Shown here one piece after another: positions 25,249-34,206 of a stretch of DNA of 64,000 bases. The DNA comes from Desulfosporosinus lacus DSM 15449. Its GTDB lineage: Bacteria > Bacillota > Desulfitobacteriia > Desulfitobacteriales > Desulfitobacteriaceae. The stretch is taken from contig NZ_FQXJ01000004.1 of assembly GCF_900129935.1 (NCBI RefSeq), forward strand, positions 434,001 to 498,000, in the 5' to 3' direction. A program made the translations under genes and the position numbers. Position 1 is the stretch's first letter. Each line of letters opens with the position of its first letter. The notes beneath the pieces are model-generated. The model worked only from the letters and a program-made list of their open reading frames with translations. It made no database searches and was not told the DNA's origin.

Positions 25249-26805
25249 TTACACGATTTTAGTGGTCCACTCTTCCAGATTCCAGACATCCGTCACCCAG
25301 TCTTCGTAAAACTCCAGTTCGTGAGAAACGACGATGACTGTCCCTTTATATTCCATAATTGCTTTCTTGAGCTCAGCCTTAGCATCCACATCCAAATGAT
25401 TGGTAGGCTCGTCAAGGACCAACCAGTTCACGTCTTTCAGCATCAGCTTACACAACCGAACTTTAGCGTTCTCTCCCCCGCTCAAGACCATCATCTTACT
25501 GGAGATGTGTTCGCTGGTCAAACCGCACCTGGCCAAGGCCCCGCGCACTTCGGAATTGGTAAGTCCGGGGAATTCACCCCAAACTTCTTCCAAGGCGGTC
25601 TTAGAATTTTTGCGACTGGATTCTTGCTCGAAATAACCCGGGTAAAGATAGTCTCCCAGCTCAACTTCACCGGATACAGGTTGAATATACCCCAGTAAAG
25701 TCTTTAGTAAGGTAGATTTTCCCAATCCGTTAACCCCGCGGATTGCAACCTTCTGCCCGCGTTCCAGTGCCAAATCCAAAGGCCGAGTCAAAGGCTCATC
25801 ATAGCCCAGTACAATACCCCTAGCCTCAAAAATCATCTTTCCCGGTGATCGAGCTTCCTTAAATCTAAACTTTGGTTGAATTCTCTCCCTTGGCCGCTCA
25901 ATCAGATCCATTTTTTCCAGCTGTTTCTGCCGGCTTTTGGCCCGCCCGGTTGTTGAAATCCGTGCTTTATTGCGGGCAATAAAGTCCTCGAGTCGATCTA
26001 CCTCTTTTTGCTGCTTATCATAGGCTTTAATTTCCTGGATCTTTCGAGTTTCTAAGAGTGCCATAAACTGCTCGTAGTTTCCGGTATAGCGTGTCAATAA
26101 GGCATTTTCCACGTGATAGATGACATTAATAACGCTATTCATAAACGGCACATCGTGAGACACGAGGATAAAGGCATTTTCATACTGATTAAGATAACGT
26201 TTGAGCCACTCAATATGCTCAACATCTAAAAAGTTAGTTGGCTCATCCAAAATTAAAATGCTGGGATTTTGAAGCAACAATTTGGTCAATAAAACCTTTG
26301 TCCTCTGGCCCCCGCTCAAATCTGCGACATCTTTTTCGAGACCAATTTCTCCAAGACCCAGTCCATTCGCAATCTCTTCAATCTTCGTATCAATCATATA
26401 AAAACCGTTGTGTTCTAAAATGCTCTGAATCTCTCCTACCTCATCCAGGAGCTTATTCATTTCGCTTTCAGAAACATTGCCCATTCGATCATACATTTCC
26501 AAGGTTTCTGCTTCCAGGTCATACATCCCTTGAAATGCCTCTTTGAGCACGTCCCGGATGGTCTTCCCTTTAGTCAAAACCGTATGCTGATCTAAATAGC
26601 CGACGGTTACCCGATTCGACCATTCCACTTTACCCTTGTCTGGCATAAGCTTGCCCGTAATAATATCCAGAAAGGTTGATTTCCCTTCTCCGTTGGCTCC
26701 CACTAAGCCAACGTGCTCACCCTTTAATAAGCGAAAACTAACATCTTCAAATATTTTACGTCCACCAAATCCATGGCTGACATTTTCAACACTTAATACG
26801 CTCAT
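25249..26805 (-). CDS. ABC-F family ATPase (YkpA/YbiT-like)
   Basis: ABC-F proteins have two ATPase domains and no membrane part; members act on the ribosome, as translation factors or in antibiotic protection. The 518 residues contain Walker A GANGEGKST near 37 and the signature LSGGQRTKVLL near 165. LILDEPTNFLD follows, then the interdomain linker with a basic helical segment (about 245-300). The second domain has GVNGLGKST near 356, LSGGENAKVRL and LVLDEPTNHLD. No resistance-type extension is evident, so a housekeeping role like YkpA/YbiT is more likely. It is the last of three genes read in the same direction. Small inverted repeats (ATCGTGT/ACACGAT) span the stop codon. Confidence 0.9.
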   Translation of the reverse strand: MSVLSVENVSHGFGGRKIFEDVSFRLLKGEHVGLVGANGEGKSTFLDIITGKLMPDKGKVEWSNRVTVGYLDQHTVLTKGKTIRDVLKEAFQGMYDLEAETLEMYDRMGNVSESEMNKLLDEVGEIQSILEHNGFYMIDTKIEEIANGLGLGEIGLEKDVADLSGGQRTKVLLTKLLLQNPSILILDEPTNFLDVEHIEWLKRYLNQYENAFILVSHDVPFMNSVINVIYHVENALLTRYTGNYEQFMALLETRKIQEIKAYDKQQKEVDRLEDFIARNKARISTTGRAKSRQKQLEKMDLIERPRERIQPKFRFKEARSPGKMIFEARGIVLGYDEPLTRPLDLALERGQKVAIRGVNGLGKSTLLKTLLGYIQPVSGEVELGDYLYPGYFEQESSRKNSKTALEEVWGEFPGLTNSEVRGALARCGLTSEHISSKMMVLSGGENAKVRLCKLMLKDVNWLVLDEPTNHLDVDAKAELKKAIMEYKGTVIVVSHELEFYEDWVTDVWNLEEWTTKIV

Positions 26806-26911
26806 TTGACTTAACTTCTCTCCCTTAATTGTAACTATATTTATTATCTAATTCTTAATAAACTTCCACCAAGCCTAAATCTTCCCTGGAACCTAAAGCG
26901 GCTAAACCAGG

Positions 26912-27067
26912 TTACTTGTCAAACATTCCACCGACTTTGCGTCGTTTGATGCCCTTCCTCTTCTCCCCAATTTTTTGAGTCGCTTTCATTGGGCCGCCTT
27001 GTTGGGAACTCTTCAGTTTCTTTTCTTCCACTAACTTTTTCATCAGATCTAAGGTTTTCTCATCCAT
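26912..27067 (-). CDS. 51-residue basic protein between two ABC-F genes
   Basis: ATG 27067 is preceded by TTGGAGGA at ideal spacing and opens a 51-codon frame ending at 26912. The product starts MDEKTLDLMKKLVEEKKL and ends KGIKRRKVGGMFDK. It is very rich in Lys/Arg (about one third of residues), with an N-terminal amphipathic helix and a C-terminal basic patch GEKRKGIKRRK. I do not recognise a family. Position between two ribosome-associated ATPase genes on the same strand, plus the charge, suggests an RNA- or ribosome-binding peptide; this is inference only. Confidence 0.7.
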   Translation of the reverse strand: MDEKTLDLMKKLVEEKKLKSSQQGGPMKATQKIGEKRKGIKRRKVGGMFDK

Positions 27068-27148
27068 ATTTTTATCCTCCAATTATTTTAAGGTAAATCG
27101 CTGAATCAAATCTGCCCTGTACATAGGGCCTCGTGCATGCGCCTCATT

Positions 27149-29095
27149 TTATCCCTTGTTTTGTTCTATTTTTTCTGCCAACTCCGTCAAATACGTCCAA
27201 CGTTCCAGCAAATCATCCAGCTTCTGTTCAAGGGTTTTCTGAAGTTTGACTAACTCTGTTAGCTTTCCAAAATCACTGCCGGAATCATTCATGTCTTGAT
27301 TGATTTTTTGTAATTCTTCTTCCGCTTGGGCAATCTGAGCATCAATCTGGGCATACTCTTGTTGCTCTTTATAGCTCATTTTCAGCGGACGCTCTTTTTT
27401 CTTCTCTGACCCTGCCTTATCTAAATCAGCATCCATGCCTCGGAATGTTTTTGCCAACGAAGCTAATTTGACAGCCTGTTCTGCTTCTTGCTCTGCAGCG
27501 TACACCTGCTCACGATAGTCCGAGTAATTTCCGGCATAGGACCGGATTTTCCCGTCGCCTTCAAAGGCAAAAATCTTATCTGTAACCCGATCCAGAAAAT
27601 ACCGGTCATGAGAAACCGCAATTACCGCTCCCGGGAAATCATCCAGATAGCTTTCCAAGATAGTAAGAGTTTGAATATCTAAATCATTGGTCGGCTCATC
27701 CAACAAGAGCACATTTGGCGCTCCCATTAAGATCCGCAAAAGATACAACCTTCGTTTTTCCCCACCGGAGAGTTTACCGATCTGTGTCCACTGAACAGCC
27801 GGTGGAAATAAAAAGCGCTCCAGCATTTGAGAGGCGGTTATAAAACCGCCATCTGCCGTGGGAATCACTTCCGCAATGGCTTTAATCTCATCAATCACTC
27901 GACGCTCCGGATCCATATAGGTATTTTCCTGAGAAAAATATCCCACATTGACTGTCGAGCCCAGTTCTATACTGCCGCTATCCGGTGTCAGGTTGCCTAC
28001 AATCAAGTTTAGCAATGTTGACTTGCCGCTCCCATTGGGACCAATAATGCCTATCCGGTCATCTCTCAAGAGAATATAGCTGAAATCTTTGATGACCACA
28101 CCCCGGTTGGCAAACTCTTTTCGCACTTCATTGCATTCAAGGATCTTCTTACCTAAACGTGACGCCCCTGTGGGCATTTCAATCCGATCCCCATACTCCA
28201 CAGGTTTATCAGCCTGCAACTTTTCAAAACGCTCAATCCTGGCCTTTTGCTTCGTGGTTCGGGCTTTAGCGCCTCTTCGCATCCAAGCAAGTTCATTGCG
28301 AAAGAGATTTTGGCGTTTTCTCTCAGTCACTTCAACCTGCTCCTCCCGCTCCGCTTTTAACTCTAAAAAGCGACTATAGTTACCGGGATAAGGATACAGT
28401 TTACCCTGGTCTAATTCTAATACTCGCCCCACCACACGATCAAGAAAATACCGATCGTGGGTGATCATAACCAGGGCACCTTTGCGTTTATTAAGATACT
28501 GTTCCAGCCAATCTACGGTATCATTGTCAATGTGGTTTGTTGGCTCATCCAGCATCAGGATATCTGTAGGGTTAATGAGAGCACTTGCTAATGCAACTCG
28601 TTTTCTCTGCCCACCCGAAAGAGTTCCCACTAAAGTATCAAACCTTGAAATCCCCAGCTTATTCAGGATGGTCTTAGCCTCATTTTCAAGTTGCCAAGCA
28701 TCCAACTCATCCATCTGCTGGCCTAAATCAATTAATCTTTGTTGCAACTTCGGATCATCGGAATACTCATTTAGCTTTTCTAAGGCTAATTCATACTCTC
28801 GCAACAATTTCATAACCGGGGAATTTCCTTTGAAAACCTGCTGCAACACCGTCGCGGAGTCTTCGAATTCCGGATTTTGGGGGAGGTACTCTAAGCGGAC
28901 ACTATTTCCCGTGGTAACCTTGCCCTGATCTGGCCACTCGTTACCTGCCAATATTTTAAGCAATGTAGACTTACCCGTCCCATTGACTCCAATAATCCCT
29001 ATTTTTTCCCCCTCGTCAATCCCGAAGGAAATATCCGTAAATAGAACCTTTTCACCATAACTTTTCGTCAAATTCTCAGCAGTTAAGACATTCAT
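27149..29095 (-). CDS. ABC-F family ATPase (Uup/YdiF-like)
   Basis: The 648-residue protein has two ATPase domains: Walker A GVNGTGKST near 37, LSGGQRKRVALA, MLDEPTNHID; then GPNGSGKST, LSGGEKRRLYLL, LLDEPTNDLD. A C-terminal coiled coil of about 70 residues (EEELQKINQDM through LLERWTYLTEL) is typical of the Uup group, which binds branched DNA and also the ribosome. The start is ATG 29095, chosen because the conserved N-terminus NVLTAENLTKSYG begins there and a purine-rich AGGAGAAGAGG lies upstream; the open frame extends further but without similarity. Remnants of a paralogue lie near 23 and 25 kb. Confidence 0.92.
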   Translation of the reverse strand: MNVLTAENLTKSYGEKVLFTDISFGIDEGEKIGIIGVNGTGKSTLLKILAGNEWPDQGKVTTGNSVRLEYLPQNPEFEDSATVLQQVFKGNSPVMKLLREYELALEKLNEYSDDPKLQQRLIDLGQQMDELDAWQLENEAKTILNKLGISRFDTLVGTLSGGQRKRVALASALINPTDILMLDEPTNHIDNDTVDWLEQYLNKRKGALVMITHDRYFLDRVVGRVLELDQGKLYPYPGNYSRFLELKAEREEQVEVTERKRQNLFRNELAWMRRGAKARTTKQKARIERFEKLQADKPVEYGDRIEMPTGASRLGKKILECNEVRKEFANRGVVIKDFSYILLRDDRIGIIGPNGSGKSTLLNLIVGNLTPDSGSIELGSTVNVGYFSQENTYMDPERRVIDEIKAIAEVIPTADGGFITASQMLERFLFPPAVQWTQIGKLSGGEKRRLYLLRILMGAPNVLLLDEPTNDLDIQTLTILESYLDDFPGAVIAVSHDRYFLDRVTDKIFAFEGDGKIRSYAGNYSDYREQVYAAEQEAEQAVKLASLAKTFRGMDADLDKAGSEKKKERPLKMSYKEQQEYAQIDAQIAQAEEELQKINQDMNDSGSDFGKLTELVKLQKTLEQKLDDLLERWTYLTELAEKIEQNKG

Positions 29096-29241
29096 GCCGG
29101 CCCTCTTCTCCTTAGCAAAAGCTGTACAACACCTTATTATATCACAGTTCCTTAAACGATGCCGAATAAAGCAACTTACCACGCTGGCCAAGGATGGCCG
29201 AGTGTCCCTCTAGCCAAGACTTGAACATGGACTTTCGAAAT

Positions 29242-29288
29242 AAAAGTCCCATAACTGAGCATCAATTTGGCACAGTTATGGGACTTTT
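29242..29288 (-). terminator. Terminator between the coiled-coil gene and the ABC-F gene
   Basis: A 16-bp perfect stem, AAAAGTCCCATAACTG with its complement, ends in TTTTAT on both sides, so it can act in both directions. Confidence 0.88.
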
Positions 29289-29305
29289 ATATAACTAGAA
29301 TCCTG

Positions 29306-29794
29306 CTAAGAAACCTCTTCATCGGCTAATCCCTTTAAAATCTCATGGGCACTGCGACGTAAAGCTCCAACAATTTTCGATGACTCGACTTTCAATTTTT
29401 CCCTCTCAATTGCGGCAATGGTGCTCTTTTCTTCCAGGGACTTTATACGTTGACGAGTTTCTTCAGACCCTTTCAGCATAAGATACATCTCATCTTGACG
29501 AGAACGCATGACATCCATGTCTGTCTTTAAATTACTTACGTCTGTCTTTAATATACTTACGTCTGTCCTTAAATCACTTACGTCTGTCTTTAATGTACTT
29601 ACGTCTGTCCTTAAATCACTTACGTCTGTCTTTAATGTATTTACGTCACTCTTTAGCATACTTACGTCAGTCTTTAGCATACTTACGTCAGTCTTTAGTA
29701 TACTTACGTCACTCTTCAAACTACTTACGTCTGTCTGTATAACCTCAAGGACACCAAGAACTTTTCCGAACATCTCCCGAGTTTCTTGATCCAC
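29306..29794 (-). CDS. Heptad-repeat coiled-coil protein
   Basis: The 162-residue protein is built from ten or so near-identical seven-residue units of the type LKTDVSx (for example SILKTDVSMLKTDVSMLKSD), at about residues 25-95. A second helical region contains ETRQRIKSLEEKSTIAAIERE. With hydrophobic residues at two heptad positions it should form a long parallel coiled coil. No signal peptide, membrane segment or enzyme motif is visible and no named family fits, though similar repeats occur in phage tail fibres and hypothetical proteins of this bacterial group. The gene stands alone, with a strong terminator right after it. Confidence 0.75.
   Translation of the reverse strand: MDQETREMFGKVLGVLEVIQTDVSSLKSDVSILKTDVSMLKTDVSMLKSDVNTLKTDVSDLRTDVSTLKTDVSDLRTDVSILKTDVSNLKTDMDVMRSRQDEMYLMLKGSEETRQRIKSLEEKSTIAAIEREKLKVESSKIVGALRRSAHEILKGLADEEVS
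29520..29740 (-). repeat. 21-bp tandem DNA repeat within the coiled-coil gene
   Basis: Units such as CTTACGTCTGTCTTTAATATA recur about ten times, one per seven codons. Near-identity at silent positions points to recent unit duplication. Confidence 0.85.
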
Positions 29795-29935
29795 GTCTCT
29801 CCCCCCTAGAATCTCAACTCTCTCTATTTGTCACTATTTTACAAGTCCAACAGCGGTTTGTCCATCGATTTCTAATTTTTATTCTAATTGCCTCAAACTA
29901 ACAAGACTATCTGAAATGATAATCTCCAACGAAGC

Positions 29936-31237
29936 TTAGCCGACTTTCTTTTGCACCATAATATCCAGAATAATTCGGTCCACCTCATAGCTGGCATCAT
30001 TAGCCAGCCGTCCAAGGTTCTCGATGGTTTGTTCAGCCGTTCTTTCAATAATGCCATCCGTGGCTTGAATAGTTTTACCCTCCACAGCCATGATCGCAGA
30101 CTGAACAGCAGCACTCGTACAGGTCGATAACTTCAAAGCACACCCAGCCTTAGCTCCATCACAGAACATTCCCGTCGTATTGCCCTGCATATTCTGGATA
30201 GCCGACTTTATTTCTGCTTTTCCTCCTCCAAGCAAATAGGCGATACCGCAGCTTGCACCGGTCCCGGACGCGGTTGCACCACATAAAGCAGAAAGTCGTC
30301 CAATCTTTAACTTAATGTAAATGGCGATCAGATTACTTAACGTTACAGCACGAATCAGTTGTTCCCTCGATACCTGCAATTTCTCTCCTGCAGCTACAAC
30401 AGGCAAAGTCGCTGAAATCCCTTGATTTCCGCTTCCGGAATTACTCATTACCGGCATAGTACATCCGGACATCCTGGCATCCGAGGCCCCGGCTGTCAGA
30501 GCCATAGCATGAGTTATTAAATCATCGGAAAGCATTCCTTTACCGACACTATTTTTAATCGTTTTTCCTACCTCTAAACCATAGGCATTCGATAACCCCT
30601 CTAACCCAACATTCGTATTGAGTTCAATGGCCTTCTTAATAATTGTCAGATCACTAATTTGCGCCCGCTGAACAAACTCCCATATGGAGTCTATCGTGAT
30701 AAACGAATCCTCGCTTCTCCCACTGTCACCGGTCCCACTTGCACCAGATTCATCCGCACTCAACCTGTTTATCAATAAATTCCCGTCCAATTCAACAAGT
30801 ACAACCTGAGTATGTTCGTCTGCGACAACCACTCGCGCGTATGATTGTGGGGTCTTAAGGATCACCTCAACATAGAGCTTTTTCAAAGTATCTGCTAATC
30901 CCACCGTAACCTTCCCCTGCTCGATCATAGTCTTCGCGTTTTCTACATCCCGAGGAGTCAGTCCTTCTAATACTTCAAGCCCTTTAGAAAAATCTCCTGC
31001 AATTACCCCTAACGCTGCGGCAAGATCAACTCCACAGCCCTGGGCACCGGGAATTGCCACAGCCATTGCATTCTTGAGCACATTAGGGCTGGCTAAAACT
31101 CTCACCGAAGTAATTATATCTCCTTTGACATGCTTTTTAGCTAGAGCAGCTGCAAAGGCAATCGCCATTGGTTCAGTACATCCGAGTGTTACGACAAGTT
31201 CCTTTTCTAAACGTTCTAAAAACTTCTTGTATTCCAT
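29936..31237 (-). CDS. L-cysteine desulfidase family protein (UPF0597)
   Basis: The 433-residue product belongs to the UPF0597/YhaM group, which includes archaeal L-cysteine desulfidase. That enzyme uses an oxygen-sensitive [4Fe-4S] cluster to turn cysteine into pyruvate, sulfide and ammonia. Conserved cysteines are visible in VTLGCTEPMAIAFA (near 20), SGCTMPVMSNSGSGNQG (near 260), LCGATASGTGASCGIA and FCDGAKAGCALKLSTC (near 350). The C-terminal part resembles the alpha chain of serine dehydratases, so serine deamination is the main alternative. It starts at ATG 31237 with AGGGGGAA upstream and stands alone on the minus strand. Confidence 0.85.
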   Translation of the reverse strand: MEYKKFLERLEKELVVTLGCTEPMAIAFAAALAKKHVKGDIITSVRVLASPNVLKNAMAVAIPGAQGCGVDLAAALGVIAGDFSKGLEVLEGLTPRDVENAKTMIEQGKVTVGLADTLKKLYVEVILKTPQSYARVVVADEHTQVVLVELDGNLLINRLSADESGASGTGDSGRSEDSFITIDSIWEFVQRAQISDLTIIKKAIELNTNVGLEGLSNAYGLEVGKTIKNSVGKGMLSDDLITHAMALTAGASDARMSGCTMPVMSNSGSGNQGISATLPVVAAGEKLQVSREQLIRAVTLSNLIAIYIKLKIGRLSALCGATASGTGASCGIAYLLGGGKAEIKSAIQNMQGNTTGMFCDGAKAGCALKLSTCTSAAVQSAIMAVEGKTIQATDGIIERTAEQTIENLGRLANDASYEVDRIILDIMVQKKVG

Positions 31238-31484
31238 GTTGCAATTCCCCCTGTTTTTAACGAAGCTATCTCATTGATCAATTGTAAAAATTCATTTCTA
31301 AGTTGTCTTAATCATTTGATTATAACCTATTTTAATTCTTTGCGTTGTCTTTTAGATGATAATTATGATAAGCCAGTAAATAAAAAAAGCTAGCTCTTAG
31401 TTAACTGATAATTCAGAAACTAAAAACAGCCTCAAATTCAGACTTCAACCGACTGGGATCATTTGAATTTTGATTCACGCAACC

Positions 31485-31664
31485 CTAAGATCTCTGATAC
31501 TTTGAGCTTAGATCAAGTTTACGACTGGAATAAAATTCGTTAATTAATACATCTAATTTGCAACTTATACTGACAACTCTATGATCCGTCAGGTTTTTAT
31601 CTGAAGCAATTTCATGCATCTTTAATCTTAATTCTTCAATTTGCTCATCTATTATCTGTTTCAC
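31485..31664 (-). CDS. Spo0E-like aspartyl-phosphate phosphatase
   Basis: Spo0E-family peptides dephosphorylate Spo0A-P and delay sporulation. The 59-residue helical hairpin contains the signature in VVSISCKLDVLINEFY (Ser-x-x-x-Asp with following hydrophobics), preceded by IEELRLKMHEI. The start is taken as GTG 31664, which has ACGAGG upstream and gives the usual length; an in-frame TTG at 31685 would add seven residues without a ribosome site. It is a monocistronic gene in an AT-rich stretch. It fits the sporulation genes elsewhere in the window. Confidence 0.8.
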   Translation of the reverse strand: MKQIIDEQIEELRLKMHEIASDKNLTDHRVVSISCKLDVLINEFYSSRKLDLSSKYQRS

Positions 31665-31685
31665 AATCCAAAAACCTCGTTTCAA

Positions 31686-32060
31686 AAAATATCGAATCCT
31701 CCGCTATTCTAATATATTTTCTTGAGAACATCAACGATGTATAAGATAATCTTTTGTCGGAAAATGGAAAAAATATGATTACTGCCAAAAAATATTCATT
31801 TTAAAAAAACATTTAATAATTCCAGCCATCTTTTACTCATTTATTATGAGTAACACGTCTCCTTTGGCTACCCCTTATTAGGCATCAACGCGATAATTAT
31901 CATTATTTGCATCTATTTTAATAAAAAACATAACAAGAATAATTATACTTTTCTGAAAAATTTGTCAACTTAAGGCTCACAATATCTGGATGAAATTGGC
32001 CTGAAGTTAAAAAACTAGCGGCACTTTTGGCACTACCGTCATTACTATTTAAAGCCTCAC
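31686..32060. other. AT-rich gap with no gene
   Basis: About 370 nt, very AT-rich. GATAATTATCATTA at about 31889 resembles a Fur half-box pair, but such strings are common in AT-rich DNA. Nothing else is supported. Confidence 0.3.
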
Positions 32061-32061
32061 A

Positions 32062-32081
32062 TCTTGAGAAAAGAACGTGGG
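32062..32081 (+). repeat. Left copy of a 20-bp direct repeat bracketing a toxin module
   Basis: TCTTGAGAAAAGAACGTGGG here and TCTTGACAAAAGAACGTGGG at 32712-32731 differ at one base. The right copy is part of the terminator stem. Confidence 0.75.
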
Positions 32082-32175
32082 GGCATTCTCTGATTTCTCA
32101 AAGACAAAAGAAAGGAGTGATGGCATAAATTGTAATCGCATTGTATAATGATTATAAATGAAGGGAGATACGGGC

Positions 32176-32436
32176 TTGCAAGTTGTATATTCCAGAGTTG
32201 CAGTTAAAGCTATCAATAGTTTTGATAAATCTGTAAAGCAGAGAATCAAATCAGGAATAGAAGGACTGCTTAAAGTACCACCAAAGGGCGATATTAAGCA
32301 GATGCAGGGCATAAATCCTCCTGTTCTTCGTTTACGAATAGGAAAATATCGGGTATTATATGAGTATACTAATATTAATGACGAAGAAATTTTAATAATT
32401 AAGGATATCGGATCACGAGGGGACATTTACAAGTAA
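32176..32436 (+). CDS. RelE-type toxin
   Basis: The 86-residue protein has the RelE/ParE fold order: VVYSRVAVKAINSF, then helices, then QGINPPVLRLRIGKYRVLYEY and EILIIKDIGSRGDIYK. The run LRLRIGKYRVLYEY, with basic residues and a conserved Arg-Val-Leu-Tyr, is the RelE ribosome-dependent RNase signature. The start is taken as TTG 32176 because AAGGGAG lies 8 nt upstream. The ATG at 32158 has no ribosome site and follows a TATAAT so closely that it would be at the transcript's very 5' end. The toxin precedes the antitoxin (13-nt gap), the reversed order seen in HigBA-like modules. Confidence 0.85.
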   Translation: MQVVYSRVAVKAINSFDKSVKQRIKSGIEGLLKVPPKGDIKQMQGINPPVLRLRIGKYRVLYEYTNINDEEILIIKDIGSRGDIYK

Positions 32437-32449
32437 AGGAGAAGATAGT

Positions 32450-32662
32450 ATGTCCGTAGTTTCTAAGCGAATTATAGATATGATTGATATGCTTCCTGAG
32501 TCGGAACAGGAGTTGGCATTGGAAATGATTAAAAGAATAGTCCTTGCTTGGGACAGTGATTTCACAAAGCTGACGCCTCTTGAGAGAGAGAGATTAACCC
32601 AATCCGAAAAAGAAATAGCCAACGGAGAAACCGTTAGCCATTCAGACATTGACTGGAATTAA
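32450..32662 (+). CDS. Antitoxin partner of the RelE toxin
   Basis: This is a 70-residue acidic protein. The N-terminal helical part (VSKRIIDMIDMLPESEQELA) resembles RelB/DUF2281-like antitoxins, and the C-terminal tail ERLTQSEKEIANGETVSHSD is a typical disordered antitoxin end. The start ATG 32450 has AAGGAGAAG upstream. It is placed immediately after the RelE toxin and before a terminator. The function follows mainly from position. Confidence 0.75.
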   Translation: MSVVSKRIIDMIDMLPESEQELALEMIKRIVLAWDSDFTKLTPLERERLTQSEKEIANGETVSHSDIDWN

Positions 32663-32703
32663 TTTAAAGTAGTGAACGCCCTTTACATTAGTGACTCTGA
32701 TCT

Positions 32704-32739
32704 GTCCCACGTCTTGACAAAAGAACGTGGGACTTTTTT
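32704..32739 (+). terminator. Terminator of the RelE module
   Basis: GTCCCACGT pairs with ACGTGGGAC, followed by six T. Confidence 0.88.
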
Positions 32740-32765
32740 GTGCAAAAAGACTTATAAACTTCGAT

Positions 32766-34022
32766 TCAGTCCCCCCAGACCACTTTTCCTCGTTTAATTA
32801 CTGTCTCAACTGGGTTACTTCCAAAATGATAAGGCAAGTAATTTAGATTGGGAATATCCAGAATAAGCACATCTCCCTGTTTCCCAACCTCTAGACTCCC
32901 CACCTGATTTGCTCTGCCGATAGCATGGGCAGCATTAATCGTACACCCAGCCAAAGCTTCTTCAGGAGTAAGCCTGAGGTAGAGACAGGCCAGGGTTATA
33001 ACAAGAGGCATGGATTCCGTAGGAGAAGATCCGGGATTGGAATCCGTAGCCAACGCTACAGGTACCCCTGCACGAATCATCTCTCTCGCTCTGGCGTAGG
33101 AATTTTTAGCAAGGTTAAACGAAGTTGCCGGAAGCAATACTGCAATTACACCTTGTCGTGCCAGAGCTGCAATTCCTTCATCCGAAGCTTGAAGCAAATG
33201 ATCGGCACTTATAACACCCAGTTTTGCCGCTAATTCTGCCCCTCCCGCTGAAGCTAGTTCATCCGCATGCATTTTTAACTTAAAATTTAACTCCTTCGCC
33301 TTAACTAAAATCCGCTCGCTTGATTCGAGACTAAAAACTCCAGGCTCACAAAAAACATCACAGAATTCCGCCAGGTCTTCCACAGCAACCTGCGGTAACA
33401 TCACATCCACTATGTAGTTTGTAAACTCTTCTTCACTGTACCCCGGTGGAACCGCATGCGCCCCCATAAACGTCGAAACCAAGTCAACCGCCTGTTCTCC
33501 ATCTAATTCGTGTATAAGACGTAAAGCCCGCAATTCTTCCTCCACCATCAGGCCATACCCGCTCTTCGCCTCAACCGTCGTCGTCCCCATACTCAACATC
33601 GTCCGGAGCCGGCGGCTTGTTTGCGCTTTAATTTCTTCATCAGTAGCCAACTTAGTACTTCGAACCGTAGAAAGAATCCCCCCGCCTTGCTTAAGTATCT
33701 CAAGATAAGGAACCCCTTTAAGCTTCAAAGACAATTCATTCTCACGAGAACCCGCATAAAGAACATGCGTGTGAGGATCGACAAACCCCGGGGTAACAAC
33801 CTTACCCAGCGCACTTATTTGCCGTGTATCAGGTCCTGCCCACCCGCCAGCTCGAACTTCCTCTGTAGTGCCAACCGCAACAATCTTTCCCTCACGGATA
33901 GCAACAGCACCATCTTCAATCAAACCAATCTCAGACATACCTTCCCCACAGGCCGGACCGTCCGAGTAGCCCCTCAGCGTCGCCATCAATTGGGCGGAAT
34001 GGATCAAGAGATCCGCATACAT
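32766..34022 (-). CDS. hutI: Imidazolonepropionase
   Basis: HutI hydrolyses imidazolone-5-propionate to N-formimino-L-glutamate, the third step of histidine degradation. The 418-residue amidohydrolase has the metal motif GFVDPHTHVLYAGSRENE. It also has the substrate loop GGGILSTVRSTK, the Fe/Zn ligands in KMHADELASAGG and SADHLLQAS, and ATDSNPGSSPTESMPLVI near the end. The start is taken as ATG 34022, with GGAG upstream; the open frame extends a further seven codons. It is the last gene of the interleaved hut/corrinoid group on the minus strand, 184 nt after the MetH-activation-like gene. No hutH, hutG or glutamate formiminotransferase gene is in the window. Confidence 0.95.
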   Translation of the reverse strand: MYADLLIHSAQLMATLRGYSDGPACGEGMSEIGLIEDGAVAIREGKIVAVGTTEEVRAGGWAGPDTRQISALGKVVTPGFVDPHTHVLYAGSRENELSLKLKGVPYLEILKQGGGILSTVRSTKLATDEEIKAQTSRRLRTMLSMGTTTVEAKSGYGLMVEEELRALRLIHELDGEQAVDLVSTFMGAHAVPPGYSEEEFTNYIVDVMLPQVAVEDLAEFCDVFCEPGVFSLESSERILVKAKELNFKLKMHADELASAGGAELAAKLGVISADHLLQASDEGIAALARQGVIAVLLPATSFNLAKNSYARAREMIRAGVPVALATDSNPGSSPTESMPLVITLACLYLRLTPEEALAGCTINAAHAIGRANQVGSLEVGKQGDVLILDIPNLNYLPYHFGSNPVETVIKRGKVVWGD

Positions 34023-34083
34023 CACACAATCAGCTCCATTCAAGTCATTTAGAAAATCTAAAAAAAATACGCAGTGGAAAAGC

Positions 34084-34112
34084 AGTGAACTCGTTCAACT
34101 AAAGTTGAACAT
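34084..34112 (-). repeat. Right-end fragment of a PATE-like repeat
   Basis: GTGAACTCGTTCAACTAAAGTTGAAC is the reverse complement of the right hairpin end seen at 37736-37763. It lies upstream of hutI; the rest of the element is absent. Confidence 0.6.
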
Positions 34113-34206
34113 GGAAATCTTAACATCGGATGAGACAAGAATGGAACTCGGAACAGTACTCCAAACTCTCTTGGCTATGTTACCCCTACCCTATTGATAT
34201 AGGATA

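Noticed and set aside
25093-25698. 201-codon plus-strand frame over the end of the ABC-F gene
   Set aside because: It is antisense to an unambiguous ABC-F gene and has no domain of its own.
29520-29740. Regular 21-bp repeats that could suggest a CRISPR array
   Set aside because: The units are contiguous, without unique spacers, and encode heptads in a clear reading frame.
31354-31905. Fur-box-like strings TGATAATTATGATAA (31358) and GATAATTATCATTA (31889)
   Set aside because: They occur in very AT-rich DNA, only partly match the 19-bp consensus, and have no iron-uptake gene next to them.
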